A stretch of 64,000 nucleotides of DNA from Brassica napus. Lineage: Eukaryota > Streptophyta > Magnoliopsida > Brassicales > Brassicaceae. Position numbers and translations under genes: made by a program. Shown piece after piece: positions 1-12,107 of the stretch (its first letter is position 1; each line of letters opens with the position of its first letter). The stretch covers positions 36,019,473 through 36,083,472 of the forward strand of contig NC_063449.1 of NCBI RefSeq assembly GCF_020379485.1. The letters run 5' to 3'. A model generated the notes under the pieces. It was given only the letters and a program-made list of their open reading frames with translations, had not been told where the DNA came from and ran no database searches.

Positions 1-1572
1 GATTTAGCCATGTTTAGGTTGCATTTTGCATACATGAGTCCTTATCAGGTATTGGAGTACCACATGGAGTTCTTGGAGACACTTGGAGGCATTTGGAGCT
101 CAAAAAGGAGTGTTTAGAGTGGTCATTCGGCGAGCAAGGCATGGGAGCGACCAGTACGGAGCGACACCTCGACGTCGCTCTGATCTCCCTATCAGAGCGA
201 CCTTACTAGAGCGACAGGGAAGAGTCGCTCGCGTATTGATCGCCCGGAGCGACCAGTCTGGAGCGACACCTTGACGTCGCTCTGATCTCCCTATCAGAGC
301 GACCTTACTAGAGCGACAGGGAAGAGTCGCTCGCGTATTGATCACCCGGAGACAACGAATCCGGAGCGACCTCTCGCAGCGACACAGCGAGGTCGCTCCC
401 GAATCCGGAGAGTGAAAGATGAACACGGATGAAAGCCTTAAAGATCTTTTCTGAAGCTCAAAATTTGTGGAGACACTGGAAATTGAGTTAGCTTTCCAAT
501 GGAAGTGGTTTCAAGTCATTTGGAGCTGTATTGGATAAGTTATAATCGATTTACTACAGGTGTATCAACCCTTGCCGGGGACCACTTGAAAGTTGATGGG
601 ATTAACCAACTTCCCACTTTCTTCCACCCACCTTTCCTTTGCACGATTTTTCCTACTTTTCTGTATAATATTTGCTTTCTTTTTATCAAAAGAGTGGGCA
701 AGAAACAGATATATCCAACTTTGTAATAATTTAACTTGTAAAAACTCTCTCTCTTTGAAATATCATTGTTCTTAGTGTTCTTGAGCTGTTCTTCATTGTT
801 CATCATCTGTTCTTGAGTTTTAATTTCGTTTTGCTTGTTTAAATCCTTGTTTATCTTTATTCTCTGTTGTATCTACTTGAATATGCTTCAATCTATTATG
901 AGATTAAGTGTTTTCATGGAGATTAGTGAGTAGTTTCCTTAAGAATTCATGGGTTAGGGAGATTAGAGTAACTTAGTGAAGATCTATGGTGTTATTGTAT
1001 TAGATCCTTGTATGAACTTGCTTGTTGAGTATTTTTAATGCTTGTTTAGTCTTGATCACTCTAAACCTGATTTCTAAACACTTCTCATCAGACATGATTA
1101 GATGAAGTGTTTGAATCAACTCAACTAAGCTCTAGTGAGATTAGCCAAGGACACTTGATGTTAAAATTGCTAGATAGTTATTGAACTTGAACTTAAAGAT
1201 TGCTTGATTGAATTAAGCCAAAGACATTTGATGTTTAATGATTTCTAAGCAAATGGGCATTTACCTAGACATAGGACTTGTCTAAATTGTGTTTAGACTT
1301 AAGAGATTACTTTGATTGAAAGCTTGTCACCTAGATTGGATCTTAGTTACTTGAAGTCAATTCCCAATACCCATGGATTCACTTGTCTAAATTGATTAAA
1401 ACCTTGTTGTATTGCTCTGTTTGCTATTGTTACTTGTCACACACTCACAACTATTGAATCTGCTTAGCTTAAGAAATGACTTGTATTCTCACTGATTCAC
1501 ATCACTAGGACTGGTTCGACATTCACCCCCCTATACTACAACATTTGCAATAGGCAGAAAAACCTATTATCA
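1..1572 (+). repeat. 5' LTR of the Athila element (left end cut by window)
   Basis: Base 1 corresponds to base 12173 in the 3' LTR and base 1572 to 13744, the shared end reading CCTATTATCA. A GC-richer block at about 143-395 holds the GAGCGAC/GTCGCTC motifs. A TATA-like TGTATAATATT near 661-671 is a plausible core promoter (inference). The remainder is AT-rich with no long reading frame. Small open frames at 83-274 and 100-426 are by-products of the repeated motif and recur at the same place in the 3' LTR. Confidence 0.92.
143..395. repeat. GAGCGAC/GTCGCTC inverted-motif cluster with 102-bp tandem duplication
   Basis: The heptamer GAGCGAC and its reverse complement GTCGCTC alternate through this stretch and could fold into many short hairpins. 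A block starting at base 145 is repeated with a 102-base offset starting at base 247. Each motif contains a CpG. The same cluster is in the 3' LTR at about 12317-12567 and a divergent version is in the inverted LTR at 14370-14815. Confidence 0.88.
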
Positions 1573-1575
1573 AAT

Positions 1576-1588
1576 TGGCGCCGTTGCC
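1576..1588 (+). other. Primer binding site, tRNA-Asp type
   Basis: TGGCGCCGTTGCC begins three bases after the 5' LTR. It is complementary to the 3' end of plant tRNA-Asp, the primer known for Athila elements. It would start minus-strand DNA synthesis. It fixes the LTR/internal boundary at 1572/1573. Confidence 0.9.
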
Positions 1589-1698
1589 AATCCTAGTCTG
1601 ATTGTGACATTGCGTTTGAGTCTTTGCTTGAGACTGAGTTTTACTTTGTTTTTAAGTTACTAATTATCTATCTTCATATATATTTGGATGACAGGTGC

Positions 1699-4600
1699 AT
1701 GAACTTGAGAAGCAAAGGATCAACAAATCTTGCACCAAGAGTGGACAACATCAAAGCCTTAGAAAGAGAGTTGGGAAGACAGAGAAGAGAAAGAGAAAAG
1801 CAAGCCCACTTACATAGATTGGGGCTTGAGATGGAGAGAAACCCGAATCAACCGGAAGGTGTCTATGAAGTTGATGATCATAGACAAAATGTCCAAGAAG
1901 TTCCTCCTGGAGCTGCTCAAGAGGGCAATGGTCAAGGAGCTGCCAACCTTCGACCTAGACAACCACAACGCCAAGCTAGGGCCATCGGTACATATGATCA
2001 ACCTAACATAAATGGGAATAGGTTGGGCATTAGGGGACCGCCAGTTGCCAACAACAATTTCGAGATCAAGTCCAGCCTCATCAACATGATTGAAAACAAC
2101 AAGTACCATGGACTTGCCTTGGAAGACCCACTAGATCACCTTGACAGATTTGATAAATACTGTGGCTTGTCAAAAACAAATGGAGTTTCAGAGGATGCTT
2201 TCAAGCTCAGATTGTTTCCCTTCTCTTTGGGAGACAAGGCTCACACTTGGGAGAAAAACATCTCAAGTGATACTATCACAACTTGGGATGAATGCAAGAA
2301 GGCCTTCCTCAACAAGTTCTTCTCTGCTACAAGGACTGCAAACCTTAGAAATCAGATCTCTGGTTTTCAACAAAAAGGACTTGAAGGATTTTCAGAGGCA
2401 TGGGAGAGATTCAGAACCTACTTGTCTCAATGTCCCCACCATGGCTTCAACAATGAGAGCTTGCTAAGCACTTTCTACAGAGGAGTCTTGCCTAAATTCA
2501 AAAGCCAGCTTGACACTGCAAGCAATGGAAACTACTTGGGGAGGACTGTCGAAGATGCATTAGAACTCTTGGAGAACATGGCACAGAGTGATTCTGTCTA
2601 CAATGATGAATATGACAGAAGAGACAGAAGTGGGGGAGGAGAAGATATGACCACAAAAAGAGAACTGAAAGCAATACAAGAAAAGATTGACATGCTACTA
2701 TCAGAAAAGAACAAGAAGGAGGAGTTACATATGGTTTCTGAAGCTGATGGAGTAGAATGCCAAGAAGATATGTACTATGTCAATGCTCAGGGTACATGGT
2801 ACAAGAAGGAACATGACTATCAAAACCAGAACAACTACCAACAGAAACCCTTCTACAACAACCAACAGAAGCCATTCAACAACTACCAGCCAAAACCATT
2901 CTACAACAATCAGCCTAAGCCATTCTACAACAACAACCAAGGTGGTTACCAACCAAAACAGAACTTCCCTCCTGGATTCTCACCAAAACCAAATCAACCT
3001 GCACAAGAACAAGCTGGATCATCAACACAACCTCCACAAGAGAGTAGTACTGAAGCGATGCTGAAACAATTATTGGAGGGACAAGCAAGAAGTGAGAAAC
3101 AATTAGGGTATGAGCTGAAAAATCTCCACAACAAGATTGATGGGAATTACCATGATCTAAACAACAAGTTCAAAAACTTGGAGAACCAGTTTGTCTCTAT
3201 GACAGCCAGCTCAAGTCGCCAACAAGGTACACTACCTGGAAAGCCTGAACAAAACCCAAAGGAGACAATGAAGGCAATCACCCTAAGGAGTGGAAGAGAG
3301 TTGCCTCCTAAAGTTCTCATTAAGGATAATGAGAAACAAGGTGGGGAGGTGGTCATCAATGTAGATGATGATGTGGTGATTGTGGATGAGAAAACTAATG
3401 AGGAAATATTGGAGAAGATAGTTGAAGCTAAGGGCAAGAGAAAGATTGGAGAGGAGAAAGTTGAGAACAAAAATGAGGAGGCTACATCAACAAAGGAGAA
3501 ATTGTTCACTCCTCCTCCCTATGAGCCAAAGCTTCCCTTTCCTGGAAGATTCAAGAAGCAACTCCTAGAGAAGTACAAAGCCTTGTTTGACAAGCAAATG
3601 AGTGAAGTTCAGCTCACCATGCCCATAATTGATGCATTTATGCTGGTTCCACAATACAGCAAGTTCTTGAAAGATGCTGTAGAACAAAAGAAGAAAGAGA
3701 TGGAAGGGATGGTGATTCTTACTCACGAGTGCAGTGCCATTATTCAGAGACTGACTGTCCCAAGGAAGCTAGAAGACCCTGGTAGTTTCACCCTGCCATG
3801 CGCCATTGGACCTTTGACATTTGAGAAATGTCTATGTGACTTGGGAGCAAGTGTCAGCCTCATGCCACTATCCATTGCCAAGAAGCTTGGGTTTACACAA
3901 TATAAAAAGTGCAAGATCTCTTTGGTGCTAGCTGATCGATCTGTCAAGCTCCCCATTGGCATCCTAGAAGATCTTCCTGTAAAGATAGGAAATTGTGAAG
4001 TGCCTACTGACTTTGTAGTGCTTGAGATGGATGAAGAGCCTAGAGATCCTTTGATCTTTGGAAGACCTTTCTTGGCAACTGCTGGAGCAATGGTGAATGT
4101 GAGAGATGGCACAATTGATCTCCACCTTGGAAAAGATCACATTCTCCATTTTGATATCAAGGAGATGATGAAGAAGCCCACAACTCAAGGAGAAATATTC
4201 TACATTGATGAGATGGATGCCTTGGCTGATGATTTCCTTGAGGAGTTAGCGATTGAGGACTCTCTTCAACATGCCCTGACCATTGAAAGAGAGACCCAAA
4301 TGATTGAAAACAAAGAGAGTGATGAGCTAGTAAGAAGGCTAGATGTTCACCTTGAGGAGGATGGAGAAGATGAGTTCATGGAGTTGCCACAAATGACTCA
4401 ACATGCTGCCTCAGCAGACATTCAAGAGAACCTCCATGAAGCTGATTGGAGTGAGCTCAAGGCACCAAAAGTGGAGCTTAAACCTCTTCCCCATGGTGTA
4501 AGGTACGCTTTCCTTGGACCTAATGAGACATATCCTGTCATTGTGAGTAGTGAGCTGACTGAGAATGAATTGTCTATGCTTTTAAATGAACTTAAAAAGT

Positions 4601-7418
4601 ATAGAAAAGCACTAGGATACTCACTTGATGACATTAAAGGAATCTCACCATCTTTGTGCATGCATAGGATACATCTAGAGGATGAATCTAAAACTTCAAT
4701 TGAACACCAAAGAAGATTAAATCCTAATTTGAAAGATGTTGTTAAAAAAGAGATAATCAAATTGTTAGATGCTGGTGTGATCTATCCTATCTCTGATAGC
4801 AATTGGGTTTCACCTGTGCATGTAGTTCCTAAAAAAGGTGGCATAACAGTTGTTAAGAACGAAAATGATGAGTTAATACCAACAAGAACAATAACTGGAC
4901 ATAGGATGTGCATTGACTATCGAAAACTGAATGCAGCCTCTAGAAAGGATCATTTCCCTTTACCATTCATTGATCAGATGTTAGAGAGGCTAGCTAACCA
5001 TCCTTATTATTGTTTCCTTGATGGATACTCTGGATTTTTCCAAATCCCTATACACCCAAATGACCAAGAGAAAACGACATTCACTTGTCCTTATGGTACC
5101 TTTGCATATCGAAGGATGCCATTTGGACTGTGCAATGCACCAGCAACATTCCAAAGAGCAATGATGTCAATTTTCTCTGATTTTATTGAGGATGTAATGG
5201 AGGTGTTTATGGATGATTTTTCTGTATATGGTTCTTCGTTTGCTACTTGTTTGTCAAATCTTTGCAGGGTATTACAGAGATGTGAGGACACTAACCTGGT
5301 GCTCAATTGGGAGAAGTGTCACTTCATGGTCAAGGAAGGGATTGTTCTTGGACACAAAGTTTCTGAGAAAGGAATTGAAGTGGACAAAGCCAAGATAGAT
5401 GTCATGGTTGGTCTAGCTCCACCAAGAACAGTGAAGGATATAAGAAGCTTTCTGGGTCATGCCGGTTTCTATAGAAGATTCATCATGGATTTCTCTAAGA
5501 TAGCTAGACCATTGACCAGGCTGTTATGCAAAGAAGCTGCATTTCACTTCGATGAGGAGTGTATGGAAGCTTTCAAAAACCTGAAGAATGCACTCATCAG
5601 TGCACCCATAGTTCAACCGCCAGATTGGGATCTCCCCTTTGAGATCATGTGTGATGCAAGTGACTTTGCTGTAGGAGCAGTCCTAGGCCAGAAGAGAGAC
5701 AAGAAGTCACATGTGATCTACTATGCAAGTAGAACACTTGATGAAGCTCAAGCTAAATACTCTACAACTGAGAAGGAGCTATTGGCCATTGTCTTTGCAT
5801 TTGAGAAGTTCAGAAGCTACTTGGTTGGGTCAAAGGTGACTGTCTACACTGATCATGCTGCATTGAGACACCTCTTAGCCAAGAAAGATGCAAAACCAAG
5901 ACTGTTGAGATGGATTCTGCTGCTACAAGAGTTTGATCTTGAGATCAAGGACAGGCCTGGAGTTGAGAATGGAGTAGCTGATCACCTGTCCAGGTTGAAG
6001 GTGGAGTGTGGAATCCCTATTGATGACAGACTTCCAGAAGAGCAAATGATGGCTATTCATGCAGTGGTAGCTGTTTGTGAGACGGGAAAGAAACTTGAAG
6101 AGGTGAAGGCAGCTGATGAGAAGGGTCCTTGGTATGCTGATATAGTCAACTACTTAGCTACTGGAAAAGAGCCATTGAACCTTGAAGGTTATGCCAAGAA
6201 GAAGTTCTATAAGGATGTGAAGAGATATTATTGGGATGAGCCTTACCTCTACATACTTTGTAGAGATCAACTCTATAGAAGGGCAGTGGCTGAAGAAGAA
6301 ATTGATGGGATCCTTACACATTGTCATGGATCATCCTATGGAGGCCACTTTGCTACCTTTAAGACAGTTGCAAAGGTGCTACAAGCTGGATTTTGGTGGC
6401 CTCACATGTTTAAAGACACCCAAGACTTTGTCTCAAGGTGTGACTCTTGTCAAAGAAGAGGAAACATCACCAAGAGGAATGAAATGCCTCAAAACCCCAT
6501 CCTAGAAGTTGAAGTGTTTGATGTCTGGGGTATTGACTTCATGGGGCCTTTTCCTTCATCTTATAGCAACAAGTACATACTGGTGGCTGTAGATTATGTC
6601 TCTAAGTGGGTGGAAGCAATTGCAAGTCCAACCAATGATGCAAAGGTGGTTCTAAAAATGTTCAAGAGCATAATCTTTCCAAGGTTTGGGATTCCAAGAG
6701 TTGTGATCAGTGATGGAGGGTCTCACTTCATCAACAAACTGTTTGCAAACCTCCTTAAGAAGAATGGTGTGAAGCACAAGGTTGCAACTCCTTACCACCC
6801 CCAAACAAGTGGTCAAGTTGAGATTTCCAACAGGGAGATCAAGTCCATTCTGGAGAAGATTGTGGGGGTTACACGGAAAGATTGGTCCATCAAGCTTGAT
6901 GATGCATTGTGGGCTTATAGGACAGCTTACAAGACACCTTTGGGGACTACACCTTTCAACCTTCTCTATGGAAAATCTTGCCATCTACCAGTTGAGCTTG
7001 AGTACAAGGCACTATGGGCAGTCAAGTTGCTGAACTTTGACATCAAGAGTGCCAAGGAGAAGAGATTGATCCAGCTGAATGAACTTGATGAGATAAGACT
7101 TGAAGCTTTTGAAAGTTCAAAGATCTACAAAGAGAAAACAAAGGCTCTCCATGACAAACATATCCTGAAAAGAGACTTTAAAGAAGGAGATCAAGTTCTT
7201 CTATACAACTCCAGACTGAAGTGTTTCCAGGCAAGCTAAAGTCAAGGAGGTCTGGTCCTTTCAAGATTAAAGAGGTTAAACCTTATGGAGCAATAGTTTT
7301 GTGGACTTCTGATGGAAGAGAGTTCACCATCAATGGACAAAGGGCGAAGCTTTACTTGGGAACCAAATCGGAAGACCCGGGAACTTCAGTTCCACTGTCT
7401 GATCCTACACCGGCCTAA
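1699..7418 (+). pseudogene. Athila gag-pol polyprotein, broken by one frameshift near the C terminus
   Basis: ATG at 1699 ([10 protein letters not shown]) opens a frame that stays open to 7239, about 1,846 residues. An in-frame upstream ATG at 1624 gives a leader that looks non-coding. Order: gag capsid-like region to about residue 350; a Gln/Asn-rich repeat of QPKPFYNN type near 375-425; protease with CDLGAS near 713; reverse transcriptase with FMDDF near 1170; RNase H from CDAS near 1318; integrase with an HHCC finger near 1540-1590 and the three acidic residues in GIDFMG, ISDGG and GQVEIS. No CCHC knuckle is visible in gag. Near 7220 one base has been lost; the integrase tail continues in another frame to 7418. 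The polyprotein builds and copies the element. Confidence 0.92.
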
Positions 7419-7629
7419 TCTAAAAGGAGGCAAAGTCAAGCTCGGGACTTAAAACAAGCTCACTTGGGAGGAAGTCCCATGCGTATCCTTGTATATATTG
7501 CATTGGTATTTTCATTTTTCATCTTATTGCATACAAAAAAAAAAAAAAAAAATAAAAAAAAAAAAAAAAAAAAAAGGGAGAGAAGGTGTGTGCAGGTGCT
7601 TGATCGGTTCAGTTTTGAGACAGAGTTGT
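7419..7629. other. Athila internal spacer with A-runs
   Basis: No gene. Two nearly adjacent A-runs (about 7535-7575) separate the pol end from the GAGCGAC cluster. Frames that read through the A-runs (7464-7869) are not credible as proteins. Confidence 0.7.
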
Positions 7630-8003
7630 GCGTGGGAGCGAGGTCTCACAGCGACACCTCAAGATCGCTCCACCTGGGAGCGAGGTTTCGAGAGCGACAC
7701 TACAAGGTCGCTCGCGATTTCGTCGCCGGATCAAGAAAAACCGCGCCAGAGTGAGGTCTCGGAGCGAGGTGGAAAGGTCGCTCCATCTGGGAGCGACGTT
7801 ATGGGAGCGACACATCGTAGTCGCTCGCGTATTGATAAACCGGAGCGACACACTAGAGCGACACCTTGACGTCGCTCCAACTCAGAGCGAGGTTTCTAGA
7901 GCGATACTCCAAGGTCGCTCGCGTTTAGTAGAAGCGCGACGCAGGGAAACGACTCGGGAGCGACCTCTCCCAGCGACACCCTCACGTCGCTCCCGAACCG
8001 GTC
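7630..8003. repeat. Internal GAGCGAC/GTCGCTC cluster, LTR-like, upstream of the env-position gene
   Basis: This block repeats the heptamers of the LTR and shares longer strings with it, such as GTCGCTCGCGTATTGAT at about 7819. It lies between pol and the ORF-1 gene and ends at a strong splice-donor match (CAGGTAAGT near 8004-8012). Inference: a copy of the LTR regulatory block relocated into the element, possibly as a promoter or enhancer for the downstream gene. Confidence 0.75.
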
Positions 8004-8693
8004 CAGGTAAGTTTCCTAACTCTAAACCCCGGTTTAATACAAGTAAACCGACCCTAACCACCCTAGACCGAACCGGACGACCCTAAACCTACCCCAACCC
8101 CCGCGACTCCATCTCTATCACTCTCCCCTCCTCTCAAAAACTCACAAACTCTCTCAAACTCACCCACACCAAAATTCCCAAAACCTTCTCAATTCTCACC
8201 CAAATCAACTAGTTCTTGTTTCTAAATCCAAGCTTTCGCCCCTGTAGTCTATTCTTCACTACCCATTCACCATTTCCTTTCATCCAGAGCAAGGTATTGA
8301 GTTTTTAAATTCAAATTCGTAGGTCCATGAACCCTAGAATTTGAAAGTCGAAATTTGATTCTTTTCTTGCTAAATTGTGGTGAAATAGACTAGGGAAAGT
8401 TTATCTATCAAGTTGGGTTGTTGAATTAATGGTGAAATTGAGTTTAAATTGCACTTAGGCAAAATTAGGATTCATGGATTTGGGGGTTTTTCGAATTTGA
8501 TCTTAATTGAGTGTGTTTGTGGGTGGACTAGATGCGTTAAGATGTTACATTGTTGCATTGTGTTGAACTTGAGTTTAAACTGAAAAATTCACCTGTTAAG
8601 TTCACTTTTGCAAAAATTTGATCTTGCAAAGTCTTGCTTTTCTTTACTTCCATCTACTTATCCCTTTCCAAGTTTGTAATTTTTCAGGTGAAA
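8004..8693 (+). promoter_or_regulatory. CT-rich leader and probable 5' intron of the ATHILA ORF-1 gene
   Basis: A CT-rich stretch at 8100-8290 looks like a plant 5' untranslated leader. Donor-like sites occur at CAGGTAAGT (about 8004) and GCAAGGTATTG (about 8290). A pyrimidine tract and TTTTTCAG end at about 8688, six bases before the ATG at 8694. Inference: the downstream gene is expressed from a spliced message, either from its own start or spliced from the genomic RNA. No reading frame spans this stretch. Confidence 0.55.
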
Positions 8694-10579
8694 ATGGTTA
8701 AGAAGACAAAGGGAAGGTTGGAAGCTGAGAGGCAAGAAGCCGAAAGTCAAGAGTTTGCACTAAGAGGAAAAGCTTTAACCAGCGAGCCAACTGGCTCAGG
8801 GACGCAGAGGACTGTGAGACAGCAGACGTTGGCTGCAAAGAAATCGAAAGAACACGAGAAGAGGGCAGGAAAAAGCGTACCAGTTCCCACCCATGAGGAA
8901 GGTGAAACTGAGAGTGAAGATGAGCCGGCACCTACGAAGAAAGCCAAAATGTCAAAGGGCAAAGGGGTTGCTGTTGATCGAGACAGAACGAAAACTCCAT
9001 CTGTGGAGGAGCTATATGACCATTTGAAGAATGGAGTCACTTGGGCTCCAACCAGGTTTGCCGACCTCGGTTTGCTGAAGGAGTTGGGTCTAGAGTCTGA
9101 TATTGAGACGATGCTGGGACATTTGAAGATGCCAAAACTCCTCACCATGGCTTATCCTTTCTACAAGGATGTCACTTGTCAGTTCCTATCCTCTCTTGTG
9201 GTCACTTACCATGACACGGCGCATGTGAGACAAGGATGGGGAAAAATCAGGTTCAAGGTCAATGGAAGAGAATTCAACATGAACTTCAAGGACATTGGGA
9301 GGGTCATGGGGTTCCAAGACCTAGAAGACCACTCACTTCCCAAGTGTGAGAACCTCCCCACAGAGCTCTGGAAATTGATTACTGGAAACAAGCACTCTAC
9401 CGGGGCAGACAAGAACTCACACATCCGACACCCGTCTGTACGCTACCTCCACAGATTGCTAGTCCATGCTTTTTACCCACGGAAGCAAGCTGGTACGGTT
9501 ACTGAGGAAGACATGAGACTGCTCTGTCCGGCTATCCGTCCCTACGCTCAACCTGGAGTGTTACCCCTTCCCAGCACTGACATCTATGCTACTTTGGGAT
9601 TGTCAGTTTCTTTGTGGGCCGTCTCGAGCACTACAGAGATTGGGCGTGGTACACCACTGATTCGCGCCCAAAGATGGGGATAGGCGGAATGATCACACCA
9701 CTGCTCCAATTTCTGAATGTTCCCTTGGGAAAGGACGCAGCGGGGCCTAGGTTCATTGATGGCACCTACTTGAGGATTGCCACATATTTCAGTGGGATGT
9801 ATGGGAAGGACTACGTCTACCACTACTACTTGCAGGGCAAGCCAGTCGAGGTGGTTCTTCCAAACCGGAACCTGACGAGTTTAGAGATACCTGGAGCTGT
9901 CAGCTTCAACATTCCCCAGGAGTACTTTCTCGGAGAACACGGGCCTCTCGATCCAATTCAAGCAGCTCCATCAAGGAAAAGGAGTGTCCCTACGCAACCT
10001 GACTCGCCTGTTGCAGACACATCTGAGCATATCTATGGACCTCCGCGCTACTACTTCAAGCCCCATGACGGAGTCCTTCCACCTGGAGCTCTCCGTGATG
10101 CTCATGACCACATTGGTCGTCTCCAGAGGTGGAACAAAGCTCAGGACAGAACGATAGAAAAGCTGAAGGATAAATGCAAGGCGCTAAGCAAGACTGTGAA
10201 GAAGCAGGCAAAGACTTCAGCCAAGTTCATGAAGAAAGTAGCTGATGTCTTAACTAGGGGAGGAATAGCTGGATGTAGCTCAGCCGATTTCGCTTTCGCG
10301 AACACCTCAAACCCCCAGCCTCAACCACCGCCTGATGCTCTTGGCTTCCCACTCACTGCTGCGCAGCTTCAGCGTAAGTGGAGGAACCCACCCACTCAAC
10401 CTTCCACTTCAGGCAACAAATCCCCATCCCTCGCTTCTTCAGAAAGTGAGGACGAGATTGACGAGGTTGAGAGCCAACCATGGTATGGAGGCTCCGGTTC
10501 AGCATCCGGTGGTTACTACACCACCTTCCCTCCTGACGACGACGATGCTGGGGCATCTGCCCCCACATACTATCCATAG
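8694..10579 (+). pseudogene. ATHILA ORF-1 family protein in the env position, one frameshift
   Basis: ATG at 8694 (MVKKTKGRLEAER) starts a basic, Lys/Glu-rich N terminus with a nuclear-signal-like stretch (PTKKAKMSKGKG), then a conserved region (FADLGLLKELG, FLSSLVVTYHDT, RFKVNGREFNM, IGRVMGF) matching my recollection of the ATHILA ORF-1 domain. The frame ends at 9683, but protein-like sequence continues one frame over through FVGRLEHYRDWAW to 10579, so an indel lies near 9590-9615. The C-terminal part has a Lys-rich coiled-coil-like segment and a Pro/Ser/Asp-rich tail. Role unknown. It occupies the position of an envelope gene, but I see no signal peptide or clear membrane segment. Confidence 0.8.
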
Positions 10580-10763
10580 GAGGTACTTCTTTCTCTCCCT
10601 TGTATATACCATTTCATTTTTGCAATTTAGTTTTCTTCTCGGTATCTCTCTCTTTCCTTGAACACACAGAGACTGTGTATCTCAAGTTTGGGGGAGGTAC
10701 CAAGCATTTGATCATGTTTGCTTTGATTGTGTTTCATTTGAGTCATGCATTGCACACCTATTT

Positions 10764-10816
<53 letters not shown>

Positions 10817-11457
10817 CATTTAGTTTGCATCATTTGCACCATTAGGAGAGTCTAGAGCATATAGGTTGCATTCACTTGCATTGGGAGCAATGATTTTAAA
10901 TGCCTTGTAAAGAACACTACGTTGCACCTGAGTAGCCATGCACCTCTCGAAAAGACTTGTATGTTTCGAGCCTTGAAAACTCTTCTTGAAACTTGTTGAT
11001 TGTAGAAACTCAGTCTTTGAAGCCAACTACAACCTTATTTGAACTGAATGAACTTAATGCTTCTTGCTTAGGGTCTCTTGTGTACTGAGTCATGGCTATA
11101 CACACTTGAGTTGTCACATCTTTTATGCCATTCTTTTTGACAAACTCTAGTGGTAGACCACTCCCAAAACCTTTCCTTCCTTTTAAGCTTTCATTGTTTG
11201 ATGAGTGAGGCCTTCTTCGGAAAGTTTTACATGTGCATAATGTTGAGAGTATCGGGAACGACAATGCTTGATCTTCATTTTTGCTGGATTGGACACTCTA
11301 TTGTCTAGCTATAGGTGGGAGGGTGAGCGTTGTAATCATGATTTGGGAGAAATAAAAAGGATAGATTCTTGTGCTCAAGTGAATTGATTTATTGGGATAA
11401 GTAGAGAACCTCCAGCTCTAGTTTTGAAAAGTCTTGGCCCCCAACCTAAAAAAAAAT

Positions 11458-11504
<47 letters not shown>

Positions 11505-12093
11505 GCTAGCAAAGTTGTTAGGAGCTGAGAGACATTTTGAGGTTGTGAAAAATCCCTTATAGATTTCAAGTAAAAAGAGCTGATGTTTTTAGAATCTTTT
11601 GGTGAGAGGTGTGAGTTGGGTTTGACATTTGAGAGTGAATGTGTAACTTATATGTTTGGGAAAAGGGTAGAACAATGGAGATTGAGCATTGTATGCATGA
11701 GTTGGTCCCTTTCTTAGATATATTATGTGCAATGTCAAGGCTACTTGTTTTGAGAGTAAACCACCTTAAAGATCATATGTTTTGAACCTCTTGAATCACT
11801 AGAATAAAAGCCTTCCCTTACCCAACCAAATGACTTGGACCAACTGACCATTTGCAAGAATTCACTTGATATCTTATGCTTAATGAATGTGAGAGTTGGC
11901 AGATCTGAATGTGTGGATGCTTGATGATGAGTGTAGGGACAAAAGGAGTTGAGATAGGCCTAGAGAAGCTAGAGTGTAATAAGAGAGTGTGCTAATTGTG
12001 TTTGCTAGTGGTGTTTCTTTTGGTTATGAGCTCCCACCTTCAACCTCTCTCCCTATGAGTTCTAGAAAGTTCACTTGTGGACAAGTAAAGAAC
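10580..12093. other. Athila 3' internal non-coding region
   Basis: No credible gene. It contains a second polypurine-like AAGTTTGGGGGAG at about 10684-10697, an A-run of almost 50 bases at 10766-10814 and another at about 11462-11490. The early G-rich copy could act as an internal second-strand priming site (inference). Confidence 0.6.
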
Positions 12094-12107
12094 AAGTTTG
12101 GGGGAGT
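12094..12107 (+). other. Polypurine tract of the Athila element
   Basis: AAGTTTGGGGGAG sits directly before TGATATC, the first bases of the 3' LTR. It is the expected primer site for plus-strand DNA synthesis and fixes the LTR start at 12108. Confidence 0.88.

Noticed and set aside
83..426. Open frames on both strands across the LTR GAGCGAC block (also at 12255-12598)
   Set aside because: They follow from the tandem 102-bp repeat, occur identically in both LTRs, and have no domain or start context; treated as repeat shadows.
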